Of a stretch of 64,000 nt of DNA, positions 34,639-43,365 are shown piece after piece. Numbering within the stretch: position 1 is the first letter of the stretch; each line of letters starts with the position of its first letter. The position numbers were made by a program, and so were the translations under genes. Location of the stretch: positions 372,001-436,000 of the forward strand of contig CAVQYJ010000012.1 of the NCBI GenBank assembly GCA_963718145.1, in the 5' to 3' direction. The DNA comes from UBA7672 sp963718145 (GTDB lineage: Bacteria; Pseudomonadota; Alphaproteobacteria; Caulobacterales; Hyphomonadaceae). The notes beneath the pieces are model-generated. The model was not told the origin of the DNA. It searched no databases and saw nothing but the letters and a program-made list of their open reading frames with translations.

Positions 34639-35616
34639 ATGACCAGCATGAACGGCCTGACAGGCCGATTGCGGCGAAGGGAATTTCTGGGCCGTGCGGT
34701 CGCCTTGATGGCCGCGACGTCCCTGCAGCCAGCTTGCACCAGCATCAGCTCGGTGGCGTCGGCTGCGGCGCCTCGTTCGAGGTTGATCCTGCTCGGAACG
34801 GGCGGAGGACCAACCCCCAAGCCTAACCGGTCGGCGCCTGCGCAAGTCATCGTCGTCAACGACGCGTCGTACGTGATCGATTGCGGAGACGGCGTGGCCC
34901 GCCAGATGGTGCTGGCAAAGCTAAAGCTTGCCGGGATCCGGAGCATCTTCCTGACGCATCAGCATTCTGATCACAATGCCGACTATGGCAATCTCGTCCT
35001 CCTTGCCTGGGCCGCCGACCTCTCCAGACGGATCGACGCCTACGGACCGCCGCCGCTGAAAGACATGACACGGCTCTTCCTTGAGATGAACGACTACGAC
35101 ATCCGCACGCGGATCGGCGACGAAGGACGTCCTCCGCTGGGTGGACTGATTGTTCCGCACGAGATCAGCGCCGGCGGGCTCGTGATGGAGGATGAAAACG
35201 TCAGGGTGACGGCGGCCCTGGTTGACCATCCGCCTGTCGTCCCGGCGTTCGCCTACCGGTTCGATTGCCCCGACCGGTCGATCGTTTTCTCCGGCGACAC
35301 GCGGCCATCGGGGAACCTGGCGAGGCTCGCCGAGGGCGCAGACATTCTGGTGCATGAAGTGATGTATCTGCCGGGGCTCGAACAGATCATCGCAGCGGAA
35401 CCCAACGCCAGGACGTTGCGCGAGCACCTTCTTGCCAGCCATTCAACCACCGAGCAGGTCGGACGCATCGCCAGCGAGGCCGGCGTGAAGACCCTTGTGC
35501 TGTCCCATTTCGTGCCTGGCGGCTCCCCATTCCTGAAGGACGAAATCTGGTTCGACGCCGTGCGCCCGTACTTCTCGGGCAACCTGATCATCGGCCGCGA
35601 CCTGCTCGAACTGTAG
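34639..35616 (+). CDS. Tat-exported metallo-beta-lactamase-fold hydrolase
   Basis: The start ATG 34639 is favoured by a GGAGGG ribosome site (alternative 34585). The N-terminus 'RRREFLGRAVALMAATSLQP' followed by AC is a twin-arginine lipoprotein signal. The zinc motif THQHSDHNADYG (about 106–117) and 'FSGDTRP' with the bridging Asp, plus 'LVLSHF' near the C-terminus, define an RNase Z/arylsulfatase-like metallo-beta-lactamase fold of 325 aa. Because it is exported, an extracytoplasmic hydrolase such as a sulfatase, lactonase or phosphodiesterase is more likely than tRNA processing. It follows a lipoprotein gene. Confidence 0.82.
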   Translation: MTSMNGLTGRLRRREFLGRAVALMAATSLQPACTSISSVASAAAPRSRLILLGTGGGPTPKPNRSAPAQVIVVNDASYVIDCGDGVARQMVLAKLKLAGIRSIFLTHQHSDHNADYGNLVLLAWAADLSRRIDAYGPPPLKDMTRLFLEMNDYDIRTRIGDEGRPPLGGLIVPHEISAGGLVMEDENVRVTAALVDHPPVVPAFAYRFDCPDRSIVFSGDTRPSGNLARLAEGADILVHEVMYLPGLEQIIAAEPNARTLREHLLASHSTTEQVGRIASEAGVKTLVLSHFVPGGSPFLKDEIWFDAVRPYFSGNLIIGRDLLEL

Positions 35617-35682
35617 CGGACCTGTCGTCACGCCATCGCCCGCCAATCTTGACCCGTCGGGCCCATGCGCCAACATCGACTG

Positions 35683-36135
35683 ATGACCTACGCTATCCGC
35701 ACCCTCGCCCCGCAGGATCATCACGGATGGGATCGCCTCTGGCGCGGCTATCTCGAATTCTACGAGACTGTCTTGCCGGACGAAGTGAGCGACCTCACCT
35801 GGCGGCGCATCCTCGATCCCGAGGCGCCGATCCTCGCCTTCTGTGCGGCGCAAACCGGCGGAGAGCATGACGGCAGGCTGCTCGGCATCGTCCACTACCT
35901 CTTCCATCCTGTGACGTGGGCGGCCGGGCCGCGCTGCTATCTCGAGGACCTGTTCACGGCGCCCGAGGCTCGCGGACAAGGCGTCGGCAAGGCGCTGATC
36001 GAGGCGGTCTACCGCGAGGCGGACGCGCGCGGCGCTGACCAGGTCTACTGGCTCACGCAGGACTTTAACGCCACCGCCCGCAGGCTTTACGACACGGTCG
36101 CGACTGCGACGCCCTTCATCAAGTACCGGCGCTAG
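35683..36135 (+). CDS. GNAT family N-acetyltransferase
   Basis: A 150-aa GNAT protein starting at ATG 35683 (MTYAIRTLAPQDHHG…); an in-frame ATG at 35665 would add six residues. Acetyl-CoA binding motif A is 'LFTAPEARGQGVGKALIEAV' (around residues 89–108), and 'VYWLTQDFNATARRLYD' near the C-terminus is the usual motif B region. The N-terminal half varies with the acceptor, which is unknown. It is cytoplasmic. A bidirectional-looking terminator follows. Confidence 0.88.
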   Translation: MTYAIRTLAPQDHHGWDRLWRGYLEFYETVLPDEVSDLTWRRILDPEAPILAFCAAQTGGEHDGRLLGIVHYLFHPVTWAAGPRCYLEDLFTAPEARGQGVGKALIEAVYREADARGADQVYWLTQDFNATARRLYDTVATATPFIKYRR

Positions 36136-36186
36136 CGGAACACGCGCAACGGCTCGGCGACGCGCGGCGCAACGCCTAAAACAGGA

Positions 36187-36215
36187 ACAGCCCGGTCTTG
36201 CGACCGGGCTGCCCT
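36187..36215. terminator. bidirectional intrinsic terminator between GNAT and ompA-like genes
   Basis: A 9-bp stem (AGCCCGGTC at 36189–36197 with its complement at 36202–36210) is followed by a pyrimidine tract with CTTTCGTCCTTT on the plus strand and by TTCCTGTTTT on the minus strand. Confidence 0.72.
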
Positions 36216-36250
36216 TTCGTCCTTTGGACACTCGTACCGGTGGGGACCGG

Positions 36251-37414
36251 TTAGCGGCCGATCGTAATGGTCACTTCAGCGCGGCGGTTCAGCGGCTCAC
36301 GCACGCCGTCTGCCGTCGCCTTGGCCGGATCGTTCTCGCCGCGGGATGCGGTGCGAACTGCTGTTTCGGCGATGCCGCCAGCAACCAGCGCCTGCTTGAC
36401 CGTGTCTGCACGCTTGGCCGACAGCCTGTCGTTGTAGGCTGCGCCGCCCGACGAGTCGGTGTGGCCTTCCACGGCGGTGACCGTGATGTTGCAGCCGCCG
36501 GTCTTGGCGCGGGAAATCGCCTGGTTGACGATCTCGCGGTTGTTCGCCGTGAGGTCCGAACGGTCCCATTCGAAGTAGACGGTGAACGGTTCCGGCTGCA
36601 CCGAGCACACCTGCGCCTGGGTCTGCGCCGTAGAGGGCGGCGGAGGAGGCGGAGGAGGCGGGGGTGGCGGCGGGGGTGGCGGCGGAGGCGGGGGTGGCGG
36701 CGGAGGCGGAGGCGGCGCCGGAGGCGGCGGTGCATTAAACATCCACCGCAGGCCCGCAGTCACCGCATGTTCCGTGTAGCCCACATCGTAGCTGCCGCCG
36801 ACGCCAGAGAATACGAGATCCTGGATATCGGTGTAGGTGTAGCCGATCTCAGCAGTCATCTGCTCGTTGAGCTTCACGCCGAAGCCAGCGAGCACGTTGT
36901 AGGCGAACGAGGTGTCGCTGTCGTCAAACCCGTTGGCTGCTGCGCCGCCGGGAACGGCATAGAGCGAAGCCGCGTTCGAATCGACGCGAGCTGCGCCAAC
37001 GCCGACGCCGAGATACGGCATCACGTTGCCGGCGAGGTTGAAGTCCTTGATGACGTTGAGCATCAGCGAGGAGGTGCGTGTCGAGCCGGCGCCTTGGGCG
37101 GCGCTGGTCGCCGCAGGCTTGGTGCCGATGAACGTGCTCGGCACATCCAGTTCCACGTTCCGATAAGCGACGTCGCCTTCGACGCGGAGACCGCCCCCAA
37201 GGGCGTAGCCGAGACCAAAGTTGTAGATCGGATCGAGCTTGGGTGTTGCGCGAACATCGAGAGCGCCGTTTCTGTTCGGCGGCGCGTCGATATCCTGGAT
37301 GCCATCAACGATTCCGCCGATCCGGGCAGCTCCGTACCATCCAGTCTGAGCATGAGCTGCTGCGCCAGCAGCCATCGTGGCGGCCGCGGTGGCGCACAGT
37401 AAGGCCTTTTTCAT
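36251..37414 (-). CDS. OmpA-like outer membrane porin with long polyproline linker
   Basis: The 387-aa protein starts at ATG 37414 (AGGGGAA site upstream) with a signal peptide (MKKALLCATAAATMAAGAAAHAQ, split at A23). The N-terminal half is an OmpA-type beta barrel ('GWYGAARIGG', 'VDSNAASLYAVPGG', 'GYTYTDIQDLVFSG', 'GLRWMFNA'). Then comes a linker of about thirty prolines with one alanine, then an OmpA C-terminal peptidoglycan-binding domain: 'FTVYFEWDRSDLTANNREIV', 'EGHTDSSGGAAYNDRLSAKR', 'REPLNRRAEVTI'. It probably tethers the outer membrane to peptidoglycan. The linker is the coding repeat annotated separately. Confidence 0.9.
   Translation of the reverse strand: MKKALLCATAAATMAAGAAAHAQTGWYGAARIGGIVDGIQDIDAPPNRNGALDVRATPKLDPIYNFGLGYALGGGLRVEGDVAYRNVELDVPSTFIGTKPAATSAAQGAGSTRTSSLMLNVIKDFNLAGNVMPYLGVGVGAARVDSNAASLYAVPGGAAANGFDDSDTSFAYNVLAGFGVKLNEQMTAEIGYTYTDIQDLVFSGVGGSYDVGYTEHAVTAGLRWMFNAPPPPAPPPPPPPPPPPPPPPPPPPPPPPPPPPSTAQTQAQVCSVQPEPFTVYFEWDRSDLTANNREIVNQAISRAKTGGCNITVTAVEGHTDSSGGAAYNDRLSAKRADTVKQALVAGGIAETAVRTASRGENDPAKATADGVREPLNRRAEVTITIGR
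36635..36732 (-). repeat. GGN triplet repeat encoding a polyproline tract
   Basis: About 98 bp of GGN triplets (read on the plus strand) encode the proline linker of the OmpA-like protein, with one alanine codon near 36718. Third bases vary, so it is not a single perfect microsatellite. In-frame length changes would be tolerated. Confidence 0.8.
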
Positions 37415-37905
37415 AAAGTTCCCCTTGTCCAAAGGTCTTCCCCGGCGCCGGAAAAGCGGTCGCCGGAGTATTGAACGCGGTCGCCCCGCATTCTGATCCT
37501 CGCGTTACACGCTTTTTTTTGCGTTGGCGATATCGGGCTGGCCTCAAGAGGAAAATACGCTGCTTTTTAGAGAATTGAGGGGCCGGCAAGCAACAGAGAC
37601 CTGTGAGTGCAGTGCGTCGCGGACCGATGCGACCCACGTGAACAGCCCCAACTTCCGGAATTAGCTGGATTTCTGATTCGCTTGCGCGTCGGCGTACGTT
37701 AGTCTGGGGAATCTTCTTCGGGAGCCTCGATCCAGACAAAGCTCCAAGCCGCTTCGTACTTCCGTCGCGGCTCGCGGGGTTGTCGCTTGCCTGACGTGAC
37801 GGCGCCGGCCCGAGCAGACGGGGCCAGTCGGCGTACAGGGACCCGTCGCGGCGTTGTCGCCGACGTCACTTGGGTCCTAAATCGGGCAAACCTTACGGGA
37901 GCGCC
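37415..37905. other. 491-nt gap with no confident gene
   Basis: The region between the ompA-like gene and the FMO gene contains no ribosome-site-supported reading frame I trust. It is GC-rich near 37790–37870 and holds an AT-richer segment around 37500–37580 (with an 8-T run near 37512), a plausible place for the ompA-like promoter. A GGGAG ribosome site for the monooxygenase lies at its right end. Confidence 0.5.
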
Positions 37906-39360
37906 ATGTTGGCTGCCGAACATTTCGATGTGCTGATCGTGGGCGCCGGCCTCTCGGGAATTGGGGCGGCCTATCATCTCAAGACCCGGCTTCCCAAAAA
38001 GACGTATGCGATCCTGGAAGCCCGCGACGCCATCGGCGGCACCTGGGACCTGTTCCGCTATCCCGGCATCCGTTCCGACAGCGACATGTATACGCTCGGC
38101 TATTCCTTCAAACCCTGGCCGGGCGCCAAGGCGATTGCCGATGGTCCCTCGATCCGGACGTATGTCCGCGACACCGCGGCCGAGCATAGCCTCGACCAGA
38201 AGATCCGCTTCCACCACAAGGTTGTCTCTGCGACGTGGTCATCCAGGGACGCGCGCTGGACCGTCACGGCCGAGCGCGGTGAGACGAAGGAGCGCGTGGA
38301 GATCACGTGCAGCTTCCTCATGATGTGCAGCGGCTACTACAACTACGATAACGGCTACACGCCAGACTTTGCAGGCATGGACAAGTTCAAGGGCAAGCTT
38401 ATCCATCCGCAGCTGTGGCCGGAAGACCTCGATCACGCCGGCAAGAACGTGGTGGTGATCGGCAGCGGCGCCACTGCGGTGACGATCGTCCCGGAAATGG
38501 CGAAGACCGCCGGGCACGTCACGATGTTGCAGCGGTCTCCTACCTACGTCGTCTCGCGCCCGTCGGAGGACCAGATTGCGCTGAGGCTGAGGAAGTGGTT
38601 GCCGGAAAAATGGGCCTACACCGTCACGCGCTGGAAGAACGTACTCCTGCAGATGTATTTCTACGGCCGCGCACGGAAAAAGCCTGACCTCACGCGGAAG
38701 GCGATCTCGGCTCTCGCGCAAAAGGAGTTGGGGCCGGACTATCCTGTCTCCACGCACTTCAATCCACGCTACAATCCATGGGACCAGCGCCTGTGCCTGA
38801 TCCCGGACGGCGACCTGTTCAACGAGATCAAGTCCGGCCACGCTTCCGTCGTCACCGACACCATCGATACGTTCACCGAAACAGGCATCAAGCTGAAGTC
38901 CGGCAGCGAGCTTCCCGCCGACATCATCGTGACCGCAACTGGCCTCGACCTTGTCTTCCTCGGCAATGCCGAGATCAGGGTCGATGGCGAAAAGGTCGAG
39001 ATGTCGAAACGGCTGACCTACAAGGGCATGATGTATTCTGGCGTGCCCAACCTCGTCTCGATCTTCGGCTACACCAACGCCTCGTGGACGTTGAAGTGCG
39101 ACCTCACCTGCGAATACACCTGCAGGTTGATCGAGCGCATGGACCGGATGGGCGCGAAGGTGGCGACGCCGACGCTCTCAGCTGAAGGCGTCAGGCAGAC
39201 GCCGTGGCTCGACTTCTCGTCCGGCTACGTCCAGCGCACCATCGACCGCTTTCCAAGGCAGGGCGAGCGCAAACCCTGGCGTCTGAACCAGAACTACGCA
39301 GCCGACGTGCTGATGCTGCGCTACGGTACGCTGGACGATCCGGAACTGGTCCTGTCGTAG
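37906..39360 (+). CDS. flavin-containing monooxygenase (Baeyer-Villiger type)
   Basis: The start ATG 37906 (after GGGAG) gives 484 aa. Two dinucleotide-binding motifs are present, GAGLSG at 13–18 for FAD and GSGATA at 186–191 for NADPH. The Baeyer-Villiger fingerprint FxGxxxHxxxW is matched at 161–171 (FKGKLIHPQLWP). 'TWDLFRYPGIRSDSDMY' near 46–62 is also conserved in class B FMOs. It is likely to oxygenate a ketone or a heteroatom; the substrate is unknown. It is convergent with the AraC gene. Confidence 0.92.
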   Translation: MLAAEHFDVLIVGAGLSGIGAAYHLKTRLPKKTYAILEARDAIGGTWDLFRYPGIRSDSDMYTLGYSFKPWPGAKAIADGPSIRTYVRDTAAEHSLDQKIRFHHKVVSATWSSRDARWTVTAERGETKERVEITCSFLMMCSGYYNYDNGYTPDFAGMDKFKGKLIHPQLWPEDLDHAGKNVVVIGSGATAVTIVPEMAKTAGHVTMLQRSPTYVVSRPSEDQIALRLRKWLPEKWAYTVTRWKNVLLQMYFYGRARKKPDLTRKAISALAQKELGPDYPVSTHFNPRYNPWDQRLCLIPDGDLFNEIKSGHASVVTDTIDTFTETGIKLKSGSELPADIIVTATGLDLVFLGNAEIRVDGEKVEMSKRLTYKGMMYSGVPNLVSIFGYTNASWTLKCDLTCEYTCRLIERMDRMGAKVATPTLSAEGVRQTPWLDFSSGYVQRTIDRFPRQGERKPWRLNQNYAADVLMLRYGTLDDPELVLS

Positions 39361-39374
39361 GCGGGGACCTCCGA

Positions 39375-40217
39375 TCAAACCACCGGAACCCACACCTCGC
39401 ATCCGCCCTGGCCTGTGCGCGCATCGAACTCCGGTCCGTAGAATTCGATCATCTGCATGGCGCCCGACTTCGGCGCCCTGCCCGACTGAGCAAGCCATTC
39501 CCCTGCCGCACCACACGTGGCCCCGATGCTGGCGACGTGTTCGGCATGCTTGAACGACGCCCACTCACGGCCCGCCATCCGTGCACCGGACATGCCTTCG
39601 GGCAACTGGTCGAGACTCTTCACACGCACCGCCGCGAAATAGTCGAAGCCTTTGTGGTCATCGGGGTCGGCAGGAGCGAGATTGAGCCCGTAGGCGGCGC
39701 CGGCGATCTCGCCCGGCACGGTCCCGATCATGGGTCCAAAGGCCTGCCACAAGGTGGGAATTCCGGCTCGATCTTCGAACCGGAAGTATTTTCTCAGCCC
39801 CGCGAACAGCATCGCTTCGGCTTTGAAGAAGCGGTTCGGGGCGCTGAGAACTGAGGGCTTGTCGGGCATGCGAACTGGCTCCACGAGCTCAAGACTGGCG
39901 AGGGATCGCCGGGAGCGCGCTTCCTCGGGCGTGAGCCCGAACTGGTCGCGAAACGCGCGGGTGAACGCCTCGTGCGAACCGTAGCCCACCGCCAGCGCGA
40001 CCTGGAGAATGTCAGGCGCGCCATCGGCAAGCTGCCGCGCCGCCTCTGTCAGCCGCCGGCCGCGCATGTAGGTGACAACCGGCAGGCCGACGATGGCGGC
40101 AAAGGTGCGGGACAGATGAAAGCGCGACAGCCCGGACGCCTCAGCCACATCATCGAGCGTCGTCGGCTCGCTGAAGTGACTTTCGATGTACCAGAGCGCC
40201 TTGCCGATCGCCTGCAT
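39375..40217 (-). CDS. AraC family regulator with GyrI-like effector domain
   Basis: The 280-aa protein begins with an AraC/MarA-type DNA-binding domain ('IESHFSEPTTLDDVAEASGL', 'SRFHLSRTFA' about 11–40; 'ALAVGYGSHEAFTRAFRDQF' about 75–94). The C-terminal 160 residues form a GyrI-like effector-binding domain ('QLPEGMSGARMAGREWASF', 'EFYGPEF', 'GCEVWVPV'). This is the Rob-type architecture, which senses small hydrophobic molecules. It converges with the monooxygenase gene, so a role in its regulation is possible, but no binding site is identified. Confidence 0.87.
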   Translation of the reverse strand: MQAIGKALWYIESHFSEPTTLDDVAEASGLSRFHLSRTFAAIVGLPVVTYMRGRRLTEAARQLADGAPDILQVALAVGYGSHEAFTRAFRDQFGLTPEEARSRRSLASLELVEPVRMPDKPSVLSAPNRFFKAEAMLFAGLRKYFRFEDRAGIPTLWQAFGPMIGTVPGEIAGAAYGLNLAPADPDDHKGFDYFAAVRVKSLDQLPEGMSGARMAGREWASFKHAEHVASIGATCGAAGEWLAQSGRAPKSGAMQMIEFYGPEFDARTGQGGCEVWVPVV

Positions 40218-40286
40218 GCCTCACCTTTCGAAGCGATGATGCCGATATGCGCGATCTGGACAAGGCTCGCTTGATCGGACTTGCGG

Positions 40287-40739
40287 TTAACCGGCCTTCC
40301 TTCTCGCGCGATGCACGGCCGCATCGAGCGCCGACAGGAAGGCAGACCTGTCCTTCGGGCTGAACGGCTTGGGACCGGTCGTGATCTCGCCGAACGAGCG
40401 CAGGTGCTCCATCAGCCCGCGCGTCGCCAATGCCGAACCGATCATGTCGCTGGTAAAGACTTTCGCAGTGGGAGAGATCGCCTCCGCACCCTTCTCCAGC
40501 ACGCGCGCCGCCAGCGGAATGTCGTTGGTGACGACGATATCGCCCGGCGCGGCGCGCTCGGCGATCCAGTCGTCGGCCAGATCCGGGCCCGCATCGACGA
40601 GAACGAACCTGATGCGCGGTTCAGCGGGCGTGCGGATGAAGGAATTGGCGACGACGTGCACGTCCAACCCGACCCTGCGGGCGACCTTGTAGATTTCGTC
40701 CTTCACCGGACAGGCATCGGCGTCGACATAGATGGCCAT
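40287..40739 (-). CDS. YaiI/YqxD family protein (UPF0178)
   Basis: A 150-aa protein with the UPF0178 signature 'YVDADACPVKDEIYKVA' at residues 4–20, 'VVTNDIPLAARVLEKGA' and 'RDRSAFLSALD'-like tail. The Asp-rich N-terminus is reminiscent of a PIN-like nuclease fold. Function unknown. It lies between the AraC and iron-permease-like genes on the same strand, 43 nt from the latter. No signal peptide. Confidence 0.88.
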   Translation of the reverse strand: MAIYVDADACPVKDEIYKVARRVGLDVHVVANSFIRTPAEPRIRFVLVDAGPDLADDWIAERAAPGDIVVTNDIPLAARVLEKGAEAISPTAKVFTSDMIGSALATRGLMEHLRSFGEITTGPKPFSPKDRSAFLSALDAAVHRARRKAG

Positions 40740-40782
40740 GACGGCGGATTATTCCGGCGGGCGCCTGCTGTCCAGCGGGGCA

Positions 40783-41250
40783 TCAGTCCTTCGCCCTGGC
40801 GGCCGGCTTCCGGGCGGCGCCCGTGGATTGGCGAGGTGAAGTCTTCGCGGGCTTCCCGTCACCCGAACCTTCGCCACGCCGCTGGCGCTCCTCGTGGAGG
40901 CGATGGGCGTTCTTCTCGACCTTCTCAAGGATCGCCTTGAGTTCGTGATCGGTGAGGTGCTCGATGCCGATGTATTCATTGTCGGCGTCGACCGCGGCGC
41001 GGATCAGTTCGTCAAGCTTGGCCTGAAGCGCGCCGTTGTCGCGGTTCTGGGTGTTCTGGATCAGGAAGACCATCAGGAACGTGATGATGGTCGTCGAGGT
41101 GTTGATCACGAGTTGCCACGTGTCGGAAAAGCCGAACAGCGGGCCAGTTATCGCCCAGAGTATCACGAAGCTGATGCAGGCGAGGAAGGCGAATGGGCTG
41201 CCCGCGTATTCGGCCACCTTGTTCGCGAATTTCGTGAACAGCTTGCTCAT
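40783..41250 (-). CDS. low affinity iron permease family protein
   Basis: From the ATG at 41250 the protein is 155 aa (MSKLFTKFANKVAEYAGSPF…). Two membrane helices are visible at about 18–38 and 45–63, with 'QLVINTSTTIITFLMVFLIQ' and the conserved 'NTQNRDNGALQAKLDELIRA'. The C-terminal 60 residues are basic and hydrophilic. This matches the small bacterial 'low affinity iron permease' family, whose transport role has not been proven. An upstream ATG at 41265 is also possible. Confidence 0.82.
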   Translation of the reverse strand: MSKLFTKFANKVAEYAGSPFAFLACISFVILWAITGPLFGFSDTWQLVINTSTTIITFLMVFLIQNTQNRDNGALQAKLDELIRAAVDADNEYIGIEHLTDHELKAILEKVEKNAHRLHEERQRRGEGSGDGKPAKTSPRQSTGAARKPAARAKD

Positions 41251-41285
41251 CAGGCATGCAAACACGCAGGCCGTCCGGAGGTTCC

Positions 41286-41540
41286 CTACCCGCCGCTGAG
41301 GGGCGGCAACAGCGCGATCTCGTCGTTTGCTGAGATCGTCGTTCCAGCTTCGTCCGCCACCAGCGTCTGGTTGACCGCGATGCGGACGGATTTGGAGAGC
41401 AGCAAGTCGGAGAGATCGGGATTGGCGTCAGCAAGCTTCGCGCGGAGCGCTGCAGCGGTCGAGGCGCCTTCCGGCAGCGGGATGGATGCGGCCCGGAAAG
41501 CATCCTTGAGCTTGCCGAACAGGAGGACGGTCCCGGCCAT
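41286..41540 (-). CDS. moaD: molybdopterin synthase small subunit MoaD
   Basis: The 84-aa protein starts at ATG 41540, whose first base is the last base of the preceding VOC stop (TGATG). It is ubiquitin-like and ends in the Gly-Gly needed for thiocarboxylation ('LLPPLSGG'). MoaD carries sulfur for the conversion of cPMP to molybdopterin together with MoaE. 'EGASTAAALRAKLADANP' and 'ISANDEIALLPPL' are typical. It is the last gene of a moaA–VOC–moaD operon; moaE sits in a second cluster about 4.4 kb away. Confidence 0.92.
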   Translation of the reverse strand: MAGTVLLFGKLKDAFRAASIPLPEGASTAAALRAKLADANPDLSDLLLSKSVRIAVNQTLVADEAGTTISANDEIALLPPLSGG

Positions 41541-41968
41541 CAGCCGCGCAGCCACGGTGTGATGGTGAGACCGAGCAGCATGCCCTCAGGGCTCAGCATG
41601 CGCGTCACCGTCTGACCCCAGGGCTCTTCGCGATTTTCGACCAGCAACGCATAGCCGCGATCCTTCAGCGCCTTTGTCGCCACCTTGATGTCCTCGACAT
41701 CCAGCTCCAGCCACGCCGTCGGCGCACGCAGGTGCGCGGGCCATGTGCTTGTTCCGAACACGGCCTGCGCTGCCTGATCCAGCGGCCAGATCGCGAAATG
41801 CTTTACGCCCTGCATTTTCTCGCCGTGCAGGTAGGCCGGATTGTCCGGCATCTCCTCCAGCGGCAGCCCGAGCGTATCGAGATAGAGCTTCCGGCTCGCC
41901 TTGGGATCTACCGTGATCGGCCCGAAGCCGGCGACAAACAACACCTTCACGCCCGACAGGTCCGGCAT
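41540..41968 (-). CDS. VOC (glyoxalase) family protein
   Basis: The 142-aa protein has a single vicinal-oxygen-chelate domain: 'FGPITVDPKASRKLYLDTLG' near residues 15–34 and 'TAWLELDVEDIKVATKALKD' followed by 'REEPWGQTV' and 'SPEGMLLGLT'. It is a small metal-binding enzyme or resistance-type binding protein of unknown substrate. It sits between moaA (3 nt upstream) and moaD (stop and start overlap), so it is in the molybdopterin operon, though nothing in the fold links it to that pathway. Confidence 0.82.
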   Translation of the reverse strand: MPDLSGVKVLFVAGFGPITVDPKASRKLYLDTLGLPLEEMPDNPAYLHGEKMQGVKHFAIWPLDQAAQAVFGTSTWPAHLRAPTAWLELDVEDIKVATKALKDRGYALLVENREEPWGQTVTRMLSPEGMLLGLTITPWLRG

Positions 41969-41971
41969 GCC

Positions 41972-43045
41972 TCAGCCTCCCGTGTGCGACATCGTCCGGG
42001 GCGAAGCGGGCGAGGCCAGGCGCGCGGTGTCGAAGTCATGCCCCTTGGGCTTTCGCTCGATCGCGCCAAGGATGGTCTCGCGCAGCAGCTTGCCGGACGG
42101 ATCGGACCGCAGCGCCTCGCGCAGGTCGGCCCCGTCCTCGCGGCCGAGACACGTATAGAGCCGCCCGGTGCAGGTGATGCGCACGCGGTTGCAGCTCTCG
42201 CAGAAATTGTGGGTCAGCGGCGTGATGAAGCCGAGCCGCCCGCCTGTCTCCTCGACCTTCACGTACCGCGCCGGTCCGCCGGTGCGATAGTCCAGATCGG
42301 TCAGCGTGTAACGCTTCGACAGGTCGTCGCGCACCTTCGCCAGCGACAGGAAGTCCTCGACACGGTCCGTCTCTGCCTCGCCCATGGGCATGGTTTCGAT
42401 GAGCGTCATGTCCGCCCCGCGCTCATGCGCAAAGCGGATCAGATCCGGAATTTCCTGCTCGTTGACGTTGGCCAGGGCCACCGTGTTGATCTTGACCTTC
42501 AGCCCCGCCGCCAGCGCCGCATCGATCCCTTCGAGCACATCGCCCAGCATGTCCCGACGCGCGATCTTCTCGAACAGGTCGCGCTTCAGCGTATCGAGCG
42601 AGACGTTTACCCGCCGCACGCCGATCGACGCCAGCTCGCCGGCATACTTCTTCAGCAACGTGCCGTTGGTCGTCAGCGTCAGCTCGCGCAAGCCATGGCC
42701 CAGGTGTCGCGCAAAGCGCGCCATCAGCTCCATCACGTCCTTGCGCACCAGCGGCTCGCCCCCCGTGATCCGCAGCTTGTCGACGCCGAACGAGGCAAAG
42801 GCCGTCACCAGCTCGTCCAGCTCCTCGAAGCTCAGCACGTCCTTGCGCGGCAGGAATGTCATACGCTCCGGCATGCAGTACGTGCAGCGCAGATCGCACC
42901 TGTCCGTGATCGACAGGCGCAGGTAAGTCACCCGCCGCTGGAACGAATCCACCAGCGCGCCCTGCGCGGCGGCAAACGCGGTGGGCGAGACCGCTGGATC
43001 GGCGACCTTGGTCGCCGGACGGGCATTGATGAGCGTGTAAGCCAT
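41972..43045 (-). CDS. moaA: GTP 3',8-cyclase MoaA
   Basis: MoaA is a radical-SAM enzyme that converts GTP to the cPMP precursor in molybdopterin synthesis. The 357-aa protein has the N-terminal cluster CxxxCxxC at C50, C54 and C57 ('DRCDLRCTYC') and a C-terminal second cluster ('FCESCNRVRITCTGRLYTCL', split; CxxC then two further Cys). It ends in Gly-Gly, as required for MoaA activity. It is the first gene of moaA–VOC–moaD. Confidence 0.94.
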   Translation of the reverse strand: MAYTLINARPATKVADPAVSPTAFAAAQGALVDSFQRRVTYLRLSITDRCDLRCTYCMPERMTFLPRKDVLSFEELDELVTAFASFGVDKLRITGGEPLVRKDVMELMARFARHLGHGLRELTLTTNGTLLKKYAGELASIGVRRVNVSLDTLKRDLFEKIARRDMLGDVLEGIDAALAAGLKVKINTVALANVNEQEIPDLIRFAHERGADMTLIETMPMGEAETDRVEDFLSLAKVRDDLSKRYTLTDLDYRTGGPARYVKVEETGGRLGFITPLTHNFCESCNRVRITCTGRLYTCLGREDGADLREALRSDPSGKLLRETILGAIERKPKGHDFDTARLASPASPRTMSHTGG

Positions 43046-43137
43046 TTTCCCAAGTTTACCGGGTTATGATGGGACAAGTCGAGCGGCGCCGGCGACCAAA
43101 TATGGCGTCCATCGCCACTCCATGATAGGCATTTGAC

Positions 43138-43365
43138 ATGACAAAGCTGCTTGAAGATGCGGTTGAAAAGGTCCGTGGCCTGCCTGCCGAAGAGCAGGAT
43201 CTGGCGGCGGAAATGCTGTTCCTGATCGCGAACCGGCACAATGGACCCTACCAACTCGATGCCGACGAACAGAAGGCGGTAAGGCAGGGTCTCGCCGAAG
43301 CAGGTCGAGGCGAATTCCTCCCGCCGGAGAAAACTGACGAACTCCTGAAGCGTCCGTGGCGCTGA
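43138..43365 (+). CDS. putative antitoxin of a ParE-type pair
   Basis: A 75-aa acidic/basic mixed helical protein ('EDAVEKVRGLPAEEQDLAAE', 'DEQKAVRQGLAEAGRGEFLP'). The second part resembles the C-terminal toxin-neutralising tail of many RelE/ParE-type antitoxins, which often read 'I..GLAE...GE...ee'. The following toxin-like gene overlaps it by 10 nt, the standard antitoxin–toxin arrangement. No HTH or ribbon-helix-helix motif is obvious. Confidence 0.72.
   Translation: MTKLLEDAVEKVRGLPAEEQDLAAEMLFLIANRHNGPYQLDADEQKAVRQGLAEAGRGEFLPPEKTDELLKRPWR

Noticed and set aside
37433..37739. minus-strand ORF upstream of the ompA-like gene
   Set aside because: The translation is Arg/Pro-rich, extends into ompA out of frame and lacks a ribosome site.
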